DNA of 64,000 nucleotides, from assembly GCF_004361855.1 (NCBI RefSeq), contig NZ_SNWQ01000011.1, positions 225,472 to 289,471 on the forward strand, read 5' to 3'. Under the pieces are notes generated by a model. It was not told the origin of the DNA, ran no database searches, and saw only the letters and a list, made by a program, of their open reading frames with translations. The DNA is from Kribbella caucasensis (GTDB taxonomy: Bacteria; Actinomycetota; Actinomycetes; Propionibacteriales; Kribbellaceae). Position numbers and translations under genes: made by a program. Shown piece after piece: positions 33,224 to 41,977 of this stretch; the first letter of the stretch is position 1; every line of letters starts with the position of its first letter.

Positions 33224-34335
33224 GTGTCGGAATGCGGGTCGATCGGGTGAACGGCATGGCTGAATCGTCTCCGCCGGCCACGCTGCTGGAGGTTCGCGAG
33301 CTGAAGGTGTGGTTCGACACGTCCCGTGGCATGGTCCGCGCGGTCGACGGTGTCGATCTGTCGCTGCGACCCGGGGAAACGCTCGGTGTGGTGGGCGAAT
33401 CGGGTTCGGGCAAGTCCGTACTCTCCCGCGCGATCATGAAGATCCTGGCACCCTCTGCCCGGGTCCTGCGGGGCAGCGAGATCCGGCTGAACGGCATCGA
33501 CCTCTCCACTGTGTCCCCCAAGCAGAACAAGCACCTCTGGGGCGTCGACCTGGCGATGGTGTTCCAGGACCCGATGACATCGCTGACCCCGGTGGTGACG
33601 ATCGGGAAGCAGCTGACCGAGACTCTGCGCTTCCACCTCGGCCTCGATCGCGAGCAGGCCAAGGCCGAGGCGATAAGGCTGCTCACCCTGGTCGGCATCC
33701 CCGAGCCGGCCAAGCGCTTCCACCAGTACCCGCACAACCTCTCCGGCGGGATGCGGCAACGGGTCACCATCGCGCTCGCGATCTCCTGCTCGCCCAAACT
33801 GCTGATCGCAGACGAGCCGACGACGGCCCTCGACGTCACCGTCCAGCACCAGATCCTCAACCTGCTCCAGGAGCTCCAGGCCAAGTCGGGCATGGGGATG
33901 ATCCTGATCACCCACGACCTCGGGGTGGTTGCCGGGCGCACCGATTCCATCGCGGTGATGTACGCCGGCCGCGTGGTCGAGCGAGCGCCCACTCGACGGC
34001 TGTTCTCCCACATGAGGCACCCGTACACCCGAGCTCTGATCGACGCGATCCCTCGGCTCACCGATCCGAGCCACACCCGTCTCGCATCGATCCCCGGTCG
34101 CCCGGCCGTCATCGTCGACCCACCACCGGGATGCAGCTTCGCGCCGCGTTGTCCGTCCGCCCAGGAGCGCTGCCTGCACGAGACTCCGGCGTTGCAGATC
34201 ACCGCGGATGCCCCGGACCACACAGCGGCCTGCTTCTTCCCGATCGGTACGCCGGCGGGAGACGCCGCGCGTCGCAGTAACGCCGAAGCAGGCGTCACCG
34301 CGGCAGGCACCCGAGTCGCTCAGGAGGTGAGCTGA
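33220..34335 (+). CDS. Oligopeptide-type ABC ATP-binding protein (DppD family)
   Basis: 371 residues from ATG 33220; ATG 33256 is a possible later start. Walker A is GESGSGKSVL, signature LSGGMRQRVTIALAI, Walker B LLIADEPTTALD, and H-loop ITHDLG. The C-terminal cysteine-rich stretch FAPRCPSAQERC is the usual oligo_HPY extension of this family, often a Fe-S site. It is one of two ATPases for this importer. Confidence 0.93.
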   Translation: MSVGMRVDRVNGMAESSPPATLLEVRELKVWFDTSRGMVRAVDGVDLSLRPGETLGVVGESGSGKSVLSRAIMKILAPSARVLRGSEIRLNGIDLSTVSPKQNKHLWGVDLAMVFQDPMTSLTPVVTIGKQLTETLRFHLGLDREQAKAEAIRLLTLVGIPEPAKRFHQYPHNLSGGMRQRVTIALAISCSPKLLIADEPTTALDVTVQHQILNLLQELQAKSGMGMILITHDLGVVAGRTDSIAVMYAGRVVERAPTRRLFSHMRHPYTRALIDAIPRLTDPSHTRLASIPGRPAVIVDPPPGCSFAPRCPSAQERCLHETPALQITADAPDHTAACFFPIGTPAGDAARRSNAEAGVTAAGTRVAQEVS

Positions 34336-35366
34336 TGGCCGGCAGCGGAACCGCACACTTGCGTGACGACCCCGACGTCGTGTTCAGCGTGCGCAATCTG
34401 ACCGTCGAGTACGCCGGCCGCCGGGGCGAGCGGGTCTTCGCCGTGTCCGACGTCAGCTTCGACGCACGACGCGGCGAGACCATCGGCCTGGTCGGTGAAT
34501 CGGGGTGCGGCAAGTCGAGTGTGGCGCGGGCGATCATGCAACTGCCGCCACCGACCAAGGGTTCCGTCGTACTGGACGGGATCGAGCTCACCGAGCTCAA
34601 GGGTGCGGCCCTACGGCGGCAACGGCGGAAGCTGCAGATGATCTTCCAGGATCCGATCTCGTCACTGAACCCGCTCCGGAAGGTGAAGGACATCATCGCC
34701 GAGGGACTGCGAGTGCATGGTGGGCTGACCAGCGAGGAGGTAGGCACCCGGACCCGGACGATGATCGAGCGGGTCGGCCTGGATCCCGACTCGGCCGCGG
34801 ACCACCGCCCGCACGAGTTCTCCGGCGGCCAATGCCAGCGGATCTCCATCGCCCGCGCGATGGTCCTCGATCCGGAGCTGGTGATCTGCGACGAACCGGT
34901 CTCCGCCCTCGACGTCTCGGTCCAGGCGCAGATCATGAACCTGCTCGCGGAGATGAAGCAGCGCTACCGGCTGACCATGGTCTTCATCGCGCACGACCTC
35001 GCTGTGGTGAAGAACCTGAGCGACCGGATCGTGGTGATGTACCTCGGTAAGGTGTGCGAGGTAGCGAACTCGGACGACTTGTTCGCGGCGCCCGCGCATC
35101 CCTACACCCGGGCCTTGGTGCAGTCGATCCCCGAGCCGGATCCCGACGCACCGATCCAGGAGGCGGCGCTGTCCGGAGACCTGCCGTCGCCGCTGAACCC
35201 ACCGAGCGGTTGCCGGTTCCGGACCAGGTGCCCGCTTGCGCAGGACATCTGTGCGACCGAGGAGCCGCAGATCCGCGAGGTACGGCCGGGCCGGTTCGCA
35301 GCCTGTCACTTCCCGCTGGAGGAGCCGATCGCGGTCGCTCGGCCCACCGAAGCGGTGCCGGTATGA
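34335..35366 (+). CDS. Oligopeptide-type ABC ATP-binding protein (DppF family)
   Basis: 343 residues. The start is in a TGATG overlap with the preceding stop. Walker A is GESGCGKSSV, signature FSGGQCQRISIARAM, Walker B LVICDEPVSALD, and the C-terminal motif FRTRCPLAQDIC. It is the partner ATPase of the preceding gene. The cysteine in the signature-adjacent position (GGQCQR) is unusual but tolerated. Confidence 0.93.
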   Translation: MAGSGTAHLRDDPDVVFSVRNLTVEYAGRRGERVFAVSDVSFDARRGETIGLVGESGCGKSSVARAIMQLPPPTKGSVVLDGIELTELKGAALRRQRRKLQMIFQDPISSLNPLRKVKDIIAEGLRVHGGLTSEEVGTRTRTMIERVGLDPDSAADHRPHEFSGGQCQRISIARAMVLDPELVICDEPVSALDVSVQAQIMNLLAEMKQRYRLTMVFIAHDLAVVKNLSDRIVVMYLGKVCEVANSDDLFAAPAHPYTRALVQSIPEPDPDAPIQEAALSGDLPSPLNPPSGCRFRTRCPLAQDICATEEPQIREVRPGRFAACHFPLEEPIAVARPTEAVPV

Positions 35367-35399
35367 CCCAGGACCAGGAAAGCAGGAGATGGAGCTGAG

Positions 35400-36293
35400 A
35401 TGGCGGAGATCGAAGTCAACGGCGGGCGCGTGGTGTACGAGTTCGTCGGCCCCGAGGACGGCCAGGTCGTCGTACTGACGCCCGGGGGGCGATTCAGCAA
35501 GGACTACCCGGGCGTTCGTCCACTCGCCGAGGCGCTTGCCGCCGGCGGCAAGCGGGTACTGCTGTGGGACCGGCCGAACTGCGGTGCCTCGGACATCCAG
35601 CTCTTCGGCCGCTCGGAGTCGCACATGCGGGCCGAGACGCTGGGGCTGATGCTCAAGGAGCTGGACACCGGACCGGTCGTCGTGACCGGCGGATCGGGTG
35701 GCGCGCGGGACTCGATCATCTTCACGATGATGTACCCCGAACTCGCCACCCGGCTGGCGGTGTGGTCGATCGTCGGCGGGGTCTACAGCACGATGAGCCT
35801 GGCGAGTGTCTACATCCTGTCGGAGCTGCGGACCGTCCGGAGCAAGGGCATCGAGGGAATCATGGAGATGCCGGGCCTGGCTGGGAGCTGGCCGGATCTG
35901 ATCGCCGCGAACCCTCGGAACAAGGATCGGCTGCTGGCGATCGGCGCCGGGGAGTTCGAGCGGGTGATGAACCGCTGGCTGGACGCGTTCGTCCCGAAGC
36001 CGAACGAGCCGATCCCGGGAGTGAGCGACTGGGAGTTCGAAGGGATCCGGGTGCCCACGCTGATCATCCGCGGTGGAGTGGGGGACTTCGATCACCCCAA
36101 GCGGACGTCGATGGAGGTGCACTGCCTGATCAATGGTTCAAGGCTGATCGAGCCGCCGTGGCCGGAGGACGCCTGGGAAAGCTCCTCGGCCGCGCGCGAT
36201 GCGGGGACGGGCAACATCTTCGATCCCTGGGTACAAGCCGCGCCGGTACTGCTGGACTTCATGAATGAACCCGACGAGATCTCCGCGGCCTGA
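35400..36293 (+). CDS. Alpha/beta hydrolase
   Basis: 297 residues. The N-terminus EVNGGRVVYEFVGPEDGQVV resembles epoxide-hydrolase/esterase-like members. WDRPNCGASD is the oxyanion-region strand, and GGSGGARDS holds the nucleophile elbow (Ser99, G-x-S-x-G). LIIRGGVGDFDHP is the acid region. I cannot place a conventional catalytic histidine in the expected HxxP region near the end, where SRLIEPPWPEDAW occurs. It is the first enzyme after the importer genes and overlaps the MFS gene by TGATG. Confidence 0.82.
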   Translation: MAEIEVNGGRVVYEFVGPEDGQVVVLTPGGRFSKDYPGVRPLAEALAAGGKRVLLWDRPNCGASDIQLFGRSESHMRAETLGLMLKELDTGPVVVTGGSGGARDSIIFTMMYPELATRLAVWSIVGGVYSTMSLASVYILSELRTVRSKGIEGIMEMPGLAGSWPDLIAANPRNKDRLLAIGAGEFERVMNRWLDAFVPKPNEPIPGVSDWEFEGIRVPTLIIRGGVGDFDHPKRTSMEVHCLINGSRLIEPPWPEDAWESSSAARDAGTGNIFDPWVQAAPVLLDFMNEPDEISAA

Positions 36294-37747
36294 TGAGGCC
36301 GGCCGGCGCTCCGCACTGGGCCGTGGTCGGGGTCCTCGCCCTGGTCGGAGTGCTGGTCGCCCTGCAGGGCACTCTGCTCCTGCCGCTGGTGTCGCAGCTG
36401 CCCGAGATCTACCACGTGAGCCCGGTCAAGGCTTCGTGGATCATCACAAGCACGCTACTGGCCGGCGCGCTGGCAACACCGATCATCGCGCGGCTGGCGG
36501 ACATGTTCGGCAAGCGTCGGCTGGTCCTGATCACCGTGGCCGTGATGGTGCTGGGATCATTGCTGCTGGCAACGATCGAGCAGTACGCCGTGGCGGTGGC
36601 GGGCCGCGCCCTGCAGGGTTTCGCGGCGGCGCTGCTCCCGGTCGCGCTGAGCATCATGAAGGAGATCCTGCCGCCGCAGCGCGTCGGCTCCGGGATCGCG
36701 TTGGTCTCGGCGACCTTGGGCATCGGCTCCGCGATCGGCCTGCCGACGGCGGGGTTGATGTACGGCGCCTTGGGCTGGAACTCGTTATTCTGGATGACGG
36801 GCGCGCTCGGGGTGGTGGTGGCGGTTGCTGCATGGTGGATCCTGCCTGCTTCGCCGCCGACCTCTCCCCGGCAACGCTTCGACTGGTTGGGTGCGCTGCT
36901 CCTGCTGCTGGCGTTGACTCCGCTGCTGCTGGTGATCGCGCAGGGCAGCGAATGGGGCTGGCTGAGCCTTCAGATCGGCGTGCTGACTACTGTCTCCGTC
37001 GTCGCACTCGCGGCGTGGATTCCGTGGGAGTTGCACACCGACCATCCGCTGATCAACCCGCGACTCGCCGCGCGCCGGCGCGTCGTACTGACGAACGTCG
37101 CGGGCACGGTGATCGCGCTTGGCATGCTGGCGAATCTCCTGATCGCCTCGCAGCAGCTGGGATCACCGGACTTCGTCGACGGCGGGTTCGGCCTATCGGC
37201 GGGGGCGACAGGTCTCGTGATGGCCGCACCGGCAGGGATCCTGGTCCTCGCCGCTCCGGCTGTCGGTCGTCTGCTCGGCCGGTACGGCGGACGCCGGGTG
37301 CTGGTCCTTGGTGCGCTGGTGATGTCCACGAGTTACGTGGCCCGGGTCTTCCTCGATCGGTCAGTGCTCGAGGTGGTGATCGGTGCGGTCCTTGTCGGTC
37401 TGGGGACGAGCCTCGCCTTCTCGGCCATGCCGATGATCATCATGTCGGCAGTCCCGCCGGGCCATACGGCTTCGGCCAACGGCGTCAACTCGCTGTGCCG
37501 GATGATCGGGACCTCCGTCTCCACGGCGGGGATCGCGGCGCTGACCGCATCGACGTCCGTGATCGTGAACGGCCGCGCCTACCCGTCGGCGCAGACGAGC
37601 CACACCGCGTTCGTACTCTGTGCGGCGGCCGCGCTGATCGCGTGTGTGCTGGCGTGGTTCATCCCACGGCACGGCGAAACGGCCTGGCGGCCGCGGGGTC
37701 TTGTTGGTGGGCAAGGGAATGGTTACGTTGGTCGTGCGGAGCAATGA
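36293..37747 (+). CDS. MFS transporter (DHA2/EmrB-like)
   Basis: 484 residues with about 14 predicted helices. Conserved features include PEIYHVSPVKASWIITSTLL after TM1, the motif A-like loop ARLADMFGKRRLVLITV, and GRALQGFAAALLPVALSIMK. A 14-helix layout with these motifs is typical of proton-coupled drug or organic acid exporters. It is the second permease of this block, so it may remove a product or intermediate. It overlaps the hydrolase gene by TGATG. Confidence 0.9.
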   Translation: MRPAGAPHWAVVGVLALVGVLVALQGTLLLPLVSQLPEIYHVSPVKASWIITSTLLAGALATPIIARLADMFGKRRLVLITVAVMVLGSLLLATIEQYAVAVAGRALQGFAAALLPVALSIMKEILPPQRVGSGIALVSATLGIGSAIGLPTAGLMYGALGWNSLFWMTGALGVVVAVAAWWILPASPPTSPRQRFDWLGALLLLLALTPLLLVIAQGSEWGWLSLQIGVLTTVSVVALAAWIPWELHTDHPLINPRLAARRRVVLTNVAGTVIALGMLANLLIASQQLGSPDFVDGGFGLSAGATGLVMAAPAGILVLAAPAVGRLLGRYGGRRVLVLGALVMSTSYVARVFLDRSVLEVVIGAVLVGLGTSLAFSAMPMIIMSAVPPGHTASANGVNSLCRMIGTSVSTAGIAALTASTSVIVNGRAYPSAQTSHTAFVLCAAAALIACVLAWFIPRHGETAWRPRGLVGGQGNGYVGRAEQ

Positions 37748-37801
37748 TTTGCTTCGCACCGAGACAGGGAGCAGCCCGAAGCTCTCGGAGAAGGAACGCT
37801 G

Positions 37802-38872
37802 ATGAGTTCTGCACCGCATCCGCTGATCGACGCGAGTGTGCACATCTTCTTCAAGTCCGACGCGGATCTGCGCGGTCACATGCACGAGCCGTTCGCGAGC
37901 CGTGGGTTCCCGGAGCCGGACGTCGCCTGGTTCGCCCCACCGGGGAAGAAGTACGCACCCGGTACGGCGAACCCGGACGGATCGCACCAGGCCTCCGATC
38001 CGGAGACGGTCGGTCGCGCGATCTTCGCCGAGCGCGGATTCGACTTCGCCATCCTGCACCCGATGTCGGGTGGCGTGATGCCCGACCGGCATCTGGGGGC
38101 GGCGATTCTGACCGCCACCAACGAGATGATGGCCGAGCGCTGGCTGGACACCGGCGTGTATGCCGACAGGTTCCGCGGGACGATCCGGATCGATCCGAAC
38201 GACGTCGACAACGCAGTACGGGAGATCAAGCGGTGGCGGGATCACCCGCGGATCGTGCAGATCGGGCTGCCACTGCAGACACAGGAGCCGTACGGGCGGC
38301 CGCACTTCAAGCCATTGTGGCGTGCTGCGTGTGACGCGAGCCTTCCGGTCGCGGTGCACCTGGAGATGGGGGCGGGCATCACTCATCCGCCGACGCCGTC
38401 CGGGATCGCCCGGACGTACTCGCAGCACGTGAGCTTCCAGCCGATCAGCTATCTGTACCACCTGATGAACATGATCACCGAGGGCGTGTTCGAGGAGTTC
38501 CCCGAGTTGAAGGTGGTCTGGGCCGACGGGGCCGCCGACCATCTGACGCCGATGATCTGGCGGATGGACACCTTCGGCCGGCCGCACCTCGAGCAGACTC
38601 CGTGGGCGCCGAGGATCCCGAGCGCCTACCTGCCCGAGCACGTGTACTTCGTCCAGGGTGCGCTCGACGGTCCCGGTGACGTCGAGTTCGCGTCCGAGTG
38701 GCTGCGGATGACGGGTAAGGAGGACATGCTCCTGTTCGGGTCGAGCTACCCGGACTGGCAGCTGGCCTCGCCCGAGAAGTTGCCGTCGGCATGGACCGAC
38801 GAACAGCGCGAGAAGGTCCTGTGGCGCACCGCCGCCGGTCTGTACGGACTCCCGGCGGCCGTGCCCGCCTGA
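37802..38872 (+). CDS. PF04909-type amidohydrolase family protein with degenerate metal site (paralogue A)
   Basis: 356 residues that share the fold and layout of the next gene. The family (ACMSD, LigW, VdmA-like decarboxylases/hydrolases) normally has D-x-H-x-H near the N-terminus and S-D-Y-P-H-W near the C-terminus. Here the N-terminus reads IDASVHIFF with only His14, and the C-terminal motif reads FGSSYPDW, with Ser315 where the metal Asp should be. The E-H motif of strand 6 is also lost (VVWADGAADHL). VHLEMGAG retains one His. I infer a catalytically weak or structural subunit that pairs with paralogue B. Confidence 0.82.
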   Translation: MSSAPHPLIDASVHIFFKSDADLRGHMHEPFASRGFPEPDVAWFAPPGKKYAPGTANPDGSHQASDPETVGRAIFAERGFDFAILHPMSGGVMPDRHLGAAILTATNEMMAERWLDTGVYADRFRGTIRIDPNDVDNAVREIKRWRDHPRIVQIGLPLQTQEPYGRPHFKPLWRAACDASLPVAVHLEMGAGITHPPTPSGIARTYSQHVSFQPISYLYHLMNMITEGVFEEFPELKVVWADGAADHLTPMIWRMDTFGRPHLEQTPWAPRIPSAYLPEHVYFVQGALDGPGDVEFASEWLRMTGKEDMLLFGSSYPDWQLASPEKLPSAWTDEQREKVLWRTAAGLYGLPAAVPA

Positions 38873-38897
38873 GCCTGAGCCTGAGAGGAGAACCACC

Positions 38898-40049
38898 ATG
38901 TCCCAGACCTTGATCGACGAACGCAAGCTCGGCACCGAGCAGGTGCAGGTGCGAGTGGTGGACAGCGACGTCCACCCTTACCCGCGCAGAGGAGAACTGG
39001 CGCCGTTCATCCCGGGGAAGTTCCGGAAGTTGTTCGCGGCCCGCGGGGAGGGAGTGGGCAACAGTGTCTTCTACGACCCGCCGGACTACGCCCACGCCTC
39101 CGCCATGCGGGTCGACAGCTTCCCGGCCGACGGCGAGTTCGCGGGCACCGACCCGCACCTCACCTTCCGGCAGTTGATCATGGAGTCGGGATCGGACATC
39201 GCGATCCTCGGCCCGCTGAACAGTTCGGGTGGCCAGACCGAGGAGGAGACGCACGCGCTCGCGGTCGCGACGAACCTGTGGCAGGACAACTGCTGGCTGG
39301 ACAGCGAGAACAACTGGCACCAGCGCTACCGCGGCTCGATCGTGGCCGCGATCGACGCTCCCGACCTGGCCGCTCGGGAGATCGAGCAGTGGGCCGGGCA
39401 TCCGTACATGGCGCAGGTGCTGATCAACGCCGAGATGCGGCCGGCCTGGGGCGACCCGCGGTACAACCCGGTGTGGGAGGCGGCCACCCGGCACAACCTT
39501 CCGGTGGCCTGTCACCTGGGTCGTGGGCAGCACAACGAACTGCCGATGTCACCGGTCGGCTTCCTGTCGTACAACCACGACTTCATGGTCACCTACTCGC
39601 TGCTCGCGGCGAACCAGGTGATGAGCCTGGTCTTCGACGGGGTGTTCGACCGGTTCCCGACCCTGAGGATCGTGTTCATCGAGCACGCCTACTCCTGGAT
39701 CCTGCCGCTGATGTGGCGGATGGACGCGATCTACGCCGCGCGCGGTCCGGAGAACGGGCTGAAGCGCAAACCGTCGGAGTACGTCAAGGACCACATCTGG
39801 TTCACCACCCAGCCGCTGGACTTTCCCGAGGACAAGCTGGAGTTGACCAACGCGCTGGAGTGGATGGAGGCGGACAAGATCCTGTTGTTCTCCTCCGACT
39901 ACCCGCACTGGACGTTCGACGAGCCGCGCTGGGTGGCCAAGCACATCCCGGAGCGGATGCGGGAGCGGATCATGTTCCAGAACTCGATCGACGTGTTCAA
40001 TCTGCCCAGTACTGTGCCGGCGCTGCCGGGACAGGTGCGAGCGTTCTGA
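38898..40049 (+). CDS. PF04909-type amidohydrolase family protein (paralogue B, metal site intact)
   Basis: 383 residues with a good ribosome-binding site (GAGGAG). The metal motifs are present: VVDSDVHPYP (D22, D24, H26), ACHLGRGQHN, IVFIEHAYSW and FSSDYPHWTF (Asp334). These are typical of metal-dependent TIM-barrel decarboxylases or hydrolases acting on aromatic or heterocyclic acids. It lies 25 bp after paralogue A and overlaps the Rieske gene by TGATG. The substrate is unknown; the presence of electron-transfer genes suggests a linked oxidation step. Confidence 0.88.
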   Translation: MSQTLIDERKLGTEQVQVRVVDSDVHPYPRRGELAPFIPGKFRKLFAARGEGVGNSVFYDPPDYAHASAMRVDSFPADGEFAGTDPHLTFRQLIMESGSDIAILGPLNSSGGQTEEETHALAVATNLWQDNCWLDSENNWHQRYRGSIVAAIDAPDLAAREIEQWAGHPYMAQVLINAEMRPAWGDPRYNPVWEAATRHNLPVACHLGRGQHNELPMSPVGFLSYNHDFMVTYSLLAANQVMSLVFDGVFDRFPTLRIVFIEHAYSWILPLMWRMDAIYAARGPENGLKRKPSEYVKDHIWFTTQPLDFPEDKLELTNALEWMEADKILLFSSDYPHWTFDEPRWVAKHIPERMRERIMFQNSIDVFNLPSTVPALPGQVRAF

Positions 40050-40423
40050 TGCACCGGCTGGCTCGCGGCCGCGAGCACGTCGTGGCGACCGTCGACGAGA
40101 TCGCACCCGGCGAGTCCAAGGTCGTGCCGATCGGTCGCCACGGGGTCGGCGTCTACAACGTCAACGGGAAGTTCTATGCCATCGCCAACTACTGCCCACA
40201 CGAGGGCGGCCCGCTCTGTGTCGGCCGGACCCACGGGCAGAGCGTCGTCGACCCGGAGCGGCCGGGCGGCGCGGCAGAGGCCCGGGAGGGCGAGTTCATC
40301 TACTGCCCCTGGCACCAGTGGGGTTTCGAGCTCGCCACCGGGACGACGGCGGTGAAACCGGAATGGTCGATCCGGACCTACCCGGTCCGGGTCGAGGGCC
40401 GCAACGTGATCGTGACCGCGTGA
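40049..40423 (+). CDS. Rieske [2Fe-2S] ferredoxin-like protein
   Basis: 124 residues starting in a TGATG overlap. The Rieske ligands are C49-P-H51 and C86-P-W-H89. The intervening segment is about 35 residues, longer than in many small Rieske ferredoxins, and contains THGQSVVDPERPGG. There is no signal peptide or membrane anchor, so it acts in the cytoplasm as an electron carrier or as a subunit of an oxygenase or hydrolase complex. No terminal oxygenase gene is found in this window. Confidence 0.92.
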   Translation: MHRLARGREHVVATVDEIAPGESKVVPIGRHGVGVYNVNGKFYAIANYCPHEGGPLCVGRTHGQSVVDPERPGGAAEAREGEFIYCPWHQWGFELATGTTAVKPEWSIRTYPVRVEGRNVIVTA

Positions 40424-40438
40424 GATGGGAGTCCATTG

Positions 40439-41716
40439 ATGAGCCTGACAACCGGTGTGCCCAACCTCGGTCTGGCCTATCCAGGGATCGATCCCCGGCT
40501 GGCGACTGACGGGCTTGAGGGCCTTGCCGCGTACCGGGCCGGCGGAGGGTACGCGCTGGTGGCGGACGTGGAGCAGTTTCTCGCCGCCGTCGAGGAATCG
40601 GGTCTCCGCGGCCGTGGTGGCGCCGCCTTCCCGACCGGACGGAAGCTACGGACCGTCCGGTCGGGGACGGGTTTCCCCGTCGTTGTGGCCAACGGCGAGG
40701 AGGGGGAGCCGGCTTCGGTCAAGGACCGGTGGCTGCTGCGCTGCCGACCGCACCTGGTACTCGACGGTCTGCGGCTGGCCGCGCTCGCGGTCGGGACGAA
40801 AGACGCGTACGTGTACGTCTCGGATCCTTTGAGCGCGTCGGCCATCGAGCGCGCGTTGGCGGAACTGTCCGGCTCCTTGGACCTTCGCGTGACCGTCACT
40901 CGGGTCGACCCGACGTACGTTGCCGGTGAGGAGACCGCGGCGGTGCAGGCGATCAACGGCGGGGCGGCGCTGCCGACTGACAAACCGCCGCGGCCCTTCG
41001 AGGCGGGGGTCGCGGGCCGGCCGACATTGATCAACAACGTGGAGACACTCGCCAATCTGCCGTTCGTTCAGCGGCGCGGCGCGGCGGCGTACCGGGAAGT
41101 CGGGACGGGGGCGGCGCCGGGGACGTTCTTGATGACGCTCTCCGGTGCACGGTCCGGTCTGTACGAGGTGCCGTTCGGGTCGACCTTGCGGGACGTGTTG
41201 ACCTGGGTCGGGGAGGACGTCTCCGCGGTCAAGGGCTTCTTGATGGGTGGCTACTTCGCCGGGGTGATCGGGCCGCATGCGTTGGACCTGCCGCTGGACT
41301 ACGACTCCTTCGCGGCAGCCGGGAGCGGCCTGGGGTGTGGTGCTGTGGTGGTCATCGGCCGAGACACCTGCCCGGTGGCGGTCTCGGCGGGGGTCATGAC
41401 CTACTTCGCGCGGGAGAACGCCGGCCAGTGCGGGTCATGCTTCAACGGAACTGTCGCTATGAGCGCAGTCACGGAAGCCCTCCGGGACCACAGGGCCGAG
41501 GAGTCCGATGTGGAGCGACTGCGCGACTGGTCGGTCCGGCTCCGGGGTCGCGGGGCCTGCGGGACTCTTGACGGTGCGACCAATGTCGCGGCGAGCCTGC
41601 TCCGAGAGTTCCCCGACCTCGTCGCCACTCACCTGCACGGCCGCTGCGACAGTTGCGACGGCGGGCGCCACCCCGCCGATCCACCCTTCGCCGTGACGCT
41701 GCCGACCGAGGAGTGA
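40439..41716 (+). CDS. NuoF-like NADH-binding flavoprotein (complex I F-subunit family)
   Basis: 425 residues from ATG 40439. The FMN/NADH-binding region is clear: LRGRGGAAFPTGRK (about 57-69) and ANGEEGEPASVKDRWLLRC (about 85-102). The SLBB-like region follows (INNVETLANLPF). The cluster-binding region reads ENAGQCGSC, then GRGACGT about 40 residues later: C331, C334 and C374 are kept, but the first of the four canonical NuoF cysteines is Ala328. An extra CDSC lies near the end. It probably moves electrons from NADH to the adjacent ferredoxins, not to quinone. Confidence 0.88.
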   Translation: MSLTTGVPNLGLAYPGIDPRLATDGLEGLAAYRAGGGYALVADVEQFLAAVEESGLRGRGGAAFPTGRKLRTVRSGTGFPVVVANGEEGEPASVKDRWLLRCRPHLVLDGLRLAALAVGTKDAYVYVSDPLSASAIERALAELSGSLDLRVTVTRVDPTYVAGEETAAVQAINGGAALPTDKPPRPFEAGVAGRPTLINNVETLANLPFVQRRGAAAYREVGTGAAPGTFLMTLSGARSGLYEVPFGSTLRDVLTWVGEDVSAVKGFLMGGYFAGVIGPHALDLPLDYDSFAAAGSGLGCGAVVVIGRDTCPVAVSAGVMTYFARENAGQCGSCFNGTVAMSAVTEALRDHRAEESDVERLRDWSVRLRGRGACGTLDGATNVAASLLREFPDLVATHLHGRCDSCDGGRHPADPPFAVTLPTEE

Positions 41717-41722
41717 TCGGAC

Positions 41723-41950
41723 ATGAGAATCAAGCTCGACCGGACGCTGTGCGACGGTTTCGGCACCTGCGCGCTACACGCGCCGAAAACCTTCTCCCTC
41801 GACGACTGGGGCTATGTGTCGCTGATCGGCACAGGGGAGGTGGCCGAGGAGGACGAGGCTGGAGTCCGCCGCGCCCTCCTGGACTGCCCGGTGCACGCGA
41901 TCACCATGCTCGACCCCGCGCCCAGTAGTACAGGCGCCTCCCCGGACTGA
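41723..41950 (+). CDS. [3Fe-4S] ferredoxin
   Basis: 75 residues, 6 bp after the NuoF-like gene. The ligand pattern is C10-x5-C16 and C55-P (LLDCPVHAI). The missing fourth cysteine between C10 and C16 is typical of [3Fe-4S] ferredoxins that feed P450s in actinobacteria. No P450 gene is present nearby. It probably accepts electrons from the NuoF-like protein. Confidence 0.92.
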   Translation: MRIKLDRTLCDGFGTCALHAPKTFSLDDWGYVSLIGTGEVAEEDEAGVRRALLDCPVHAITMLDPAPSSTGASPD

Positions 41951-41977
41951 GACGTGTTGCCAGACCCTTGGTGACCG

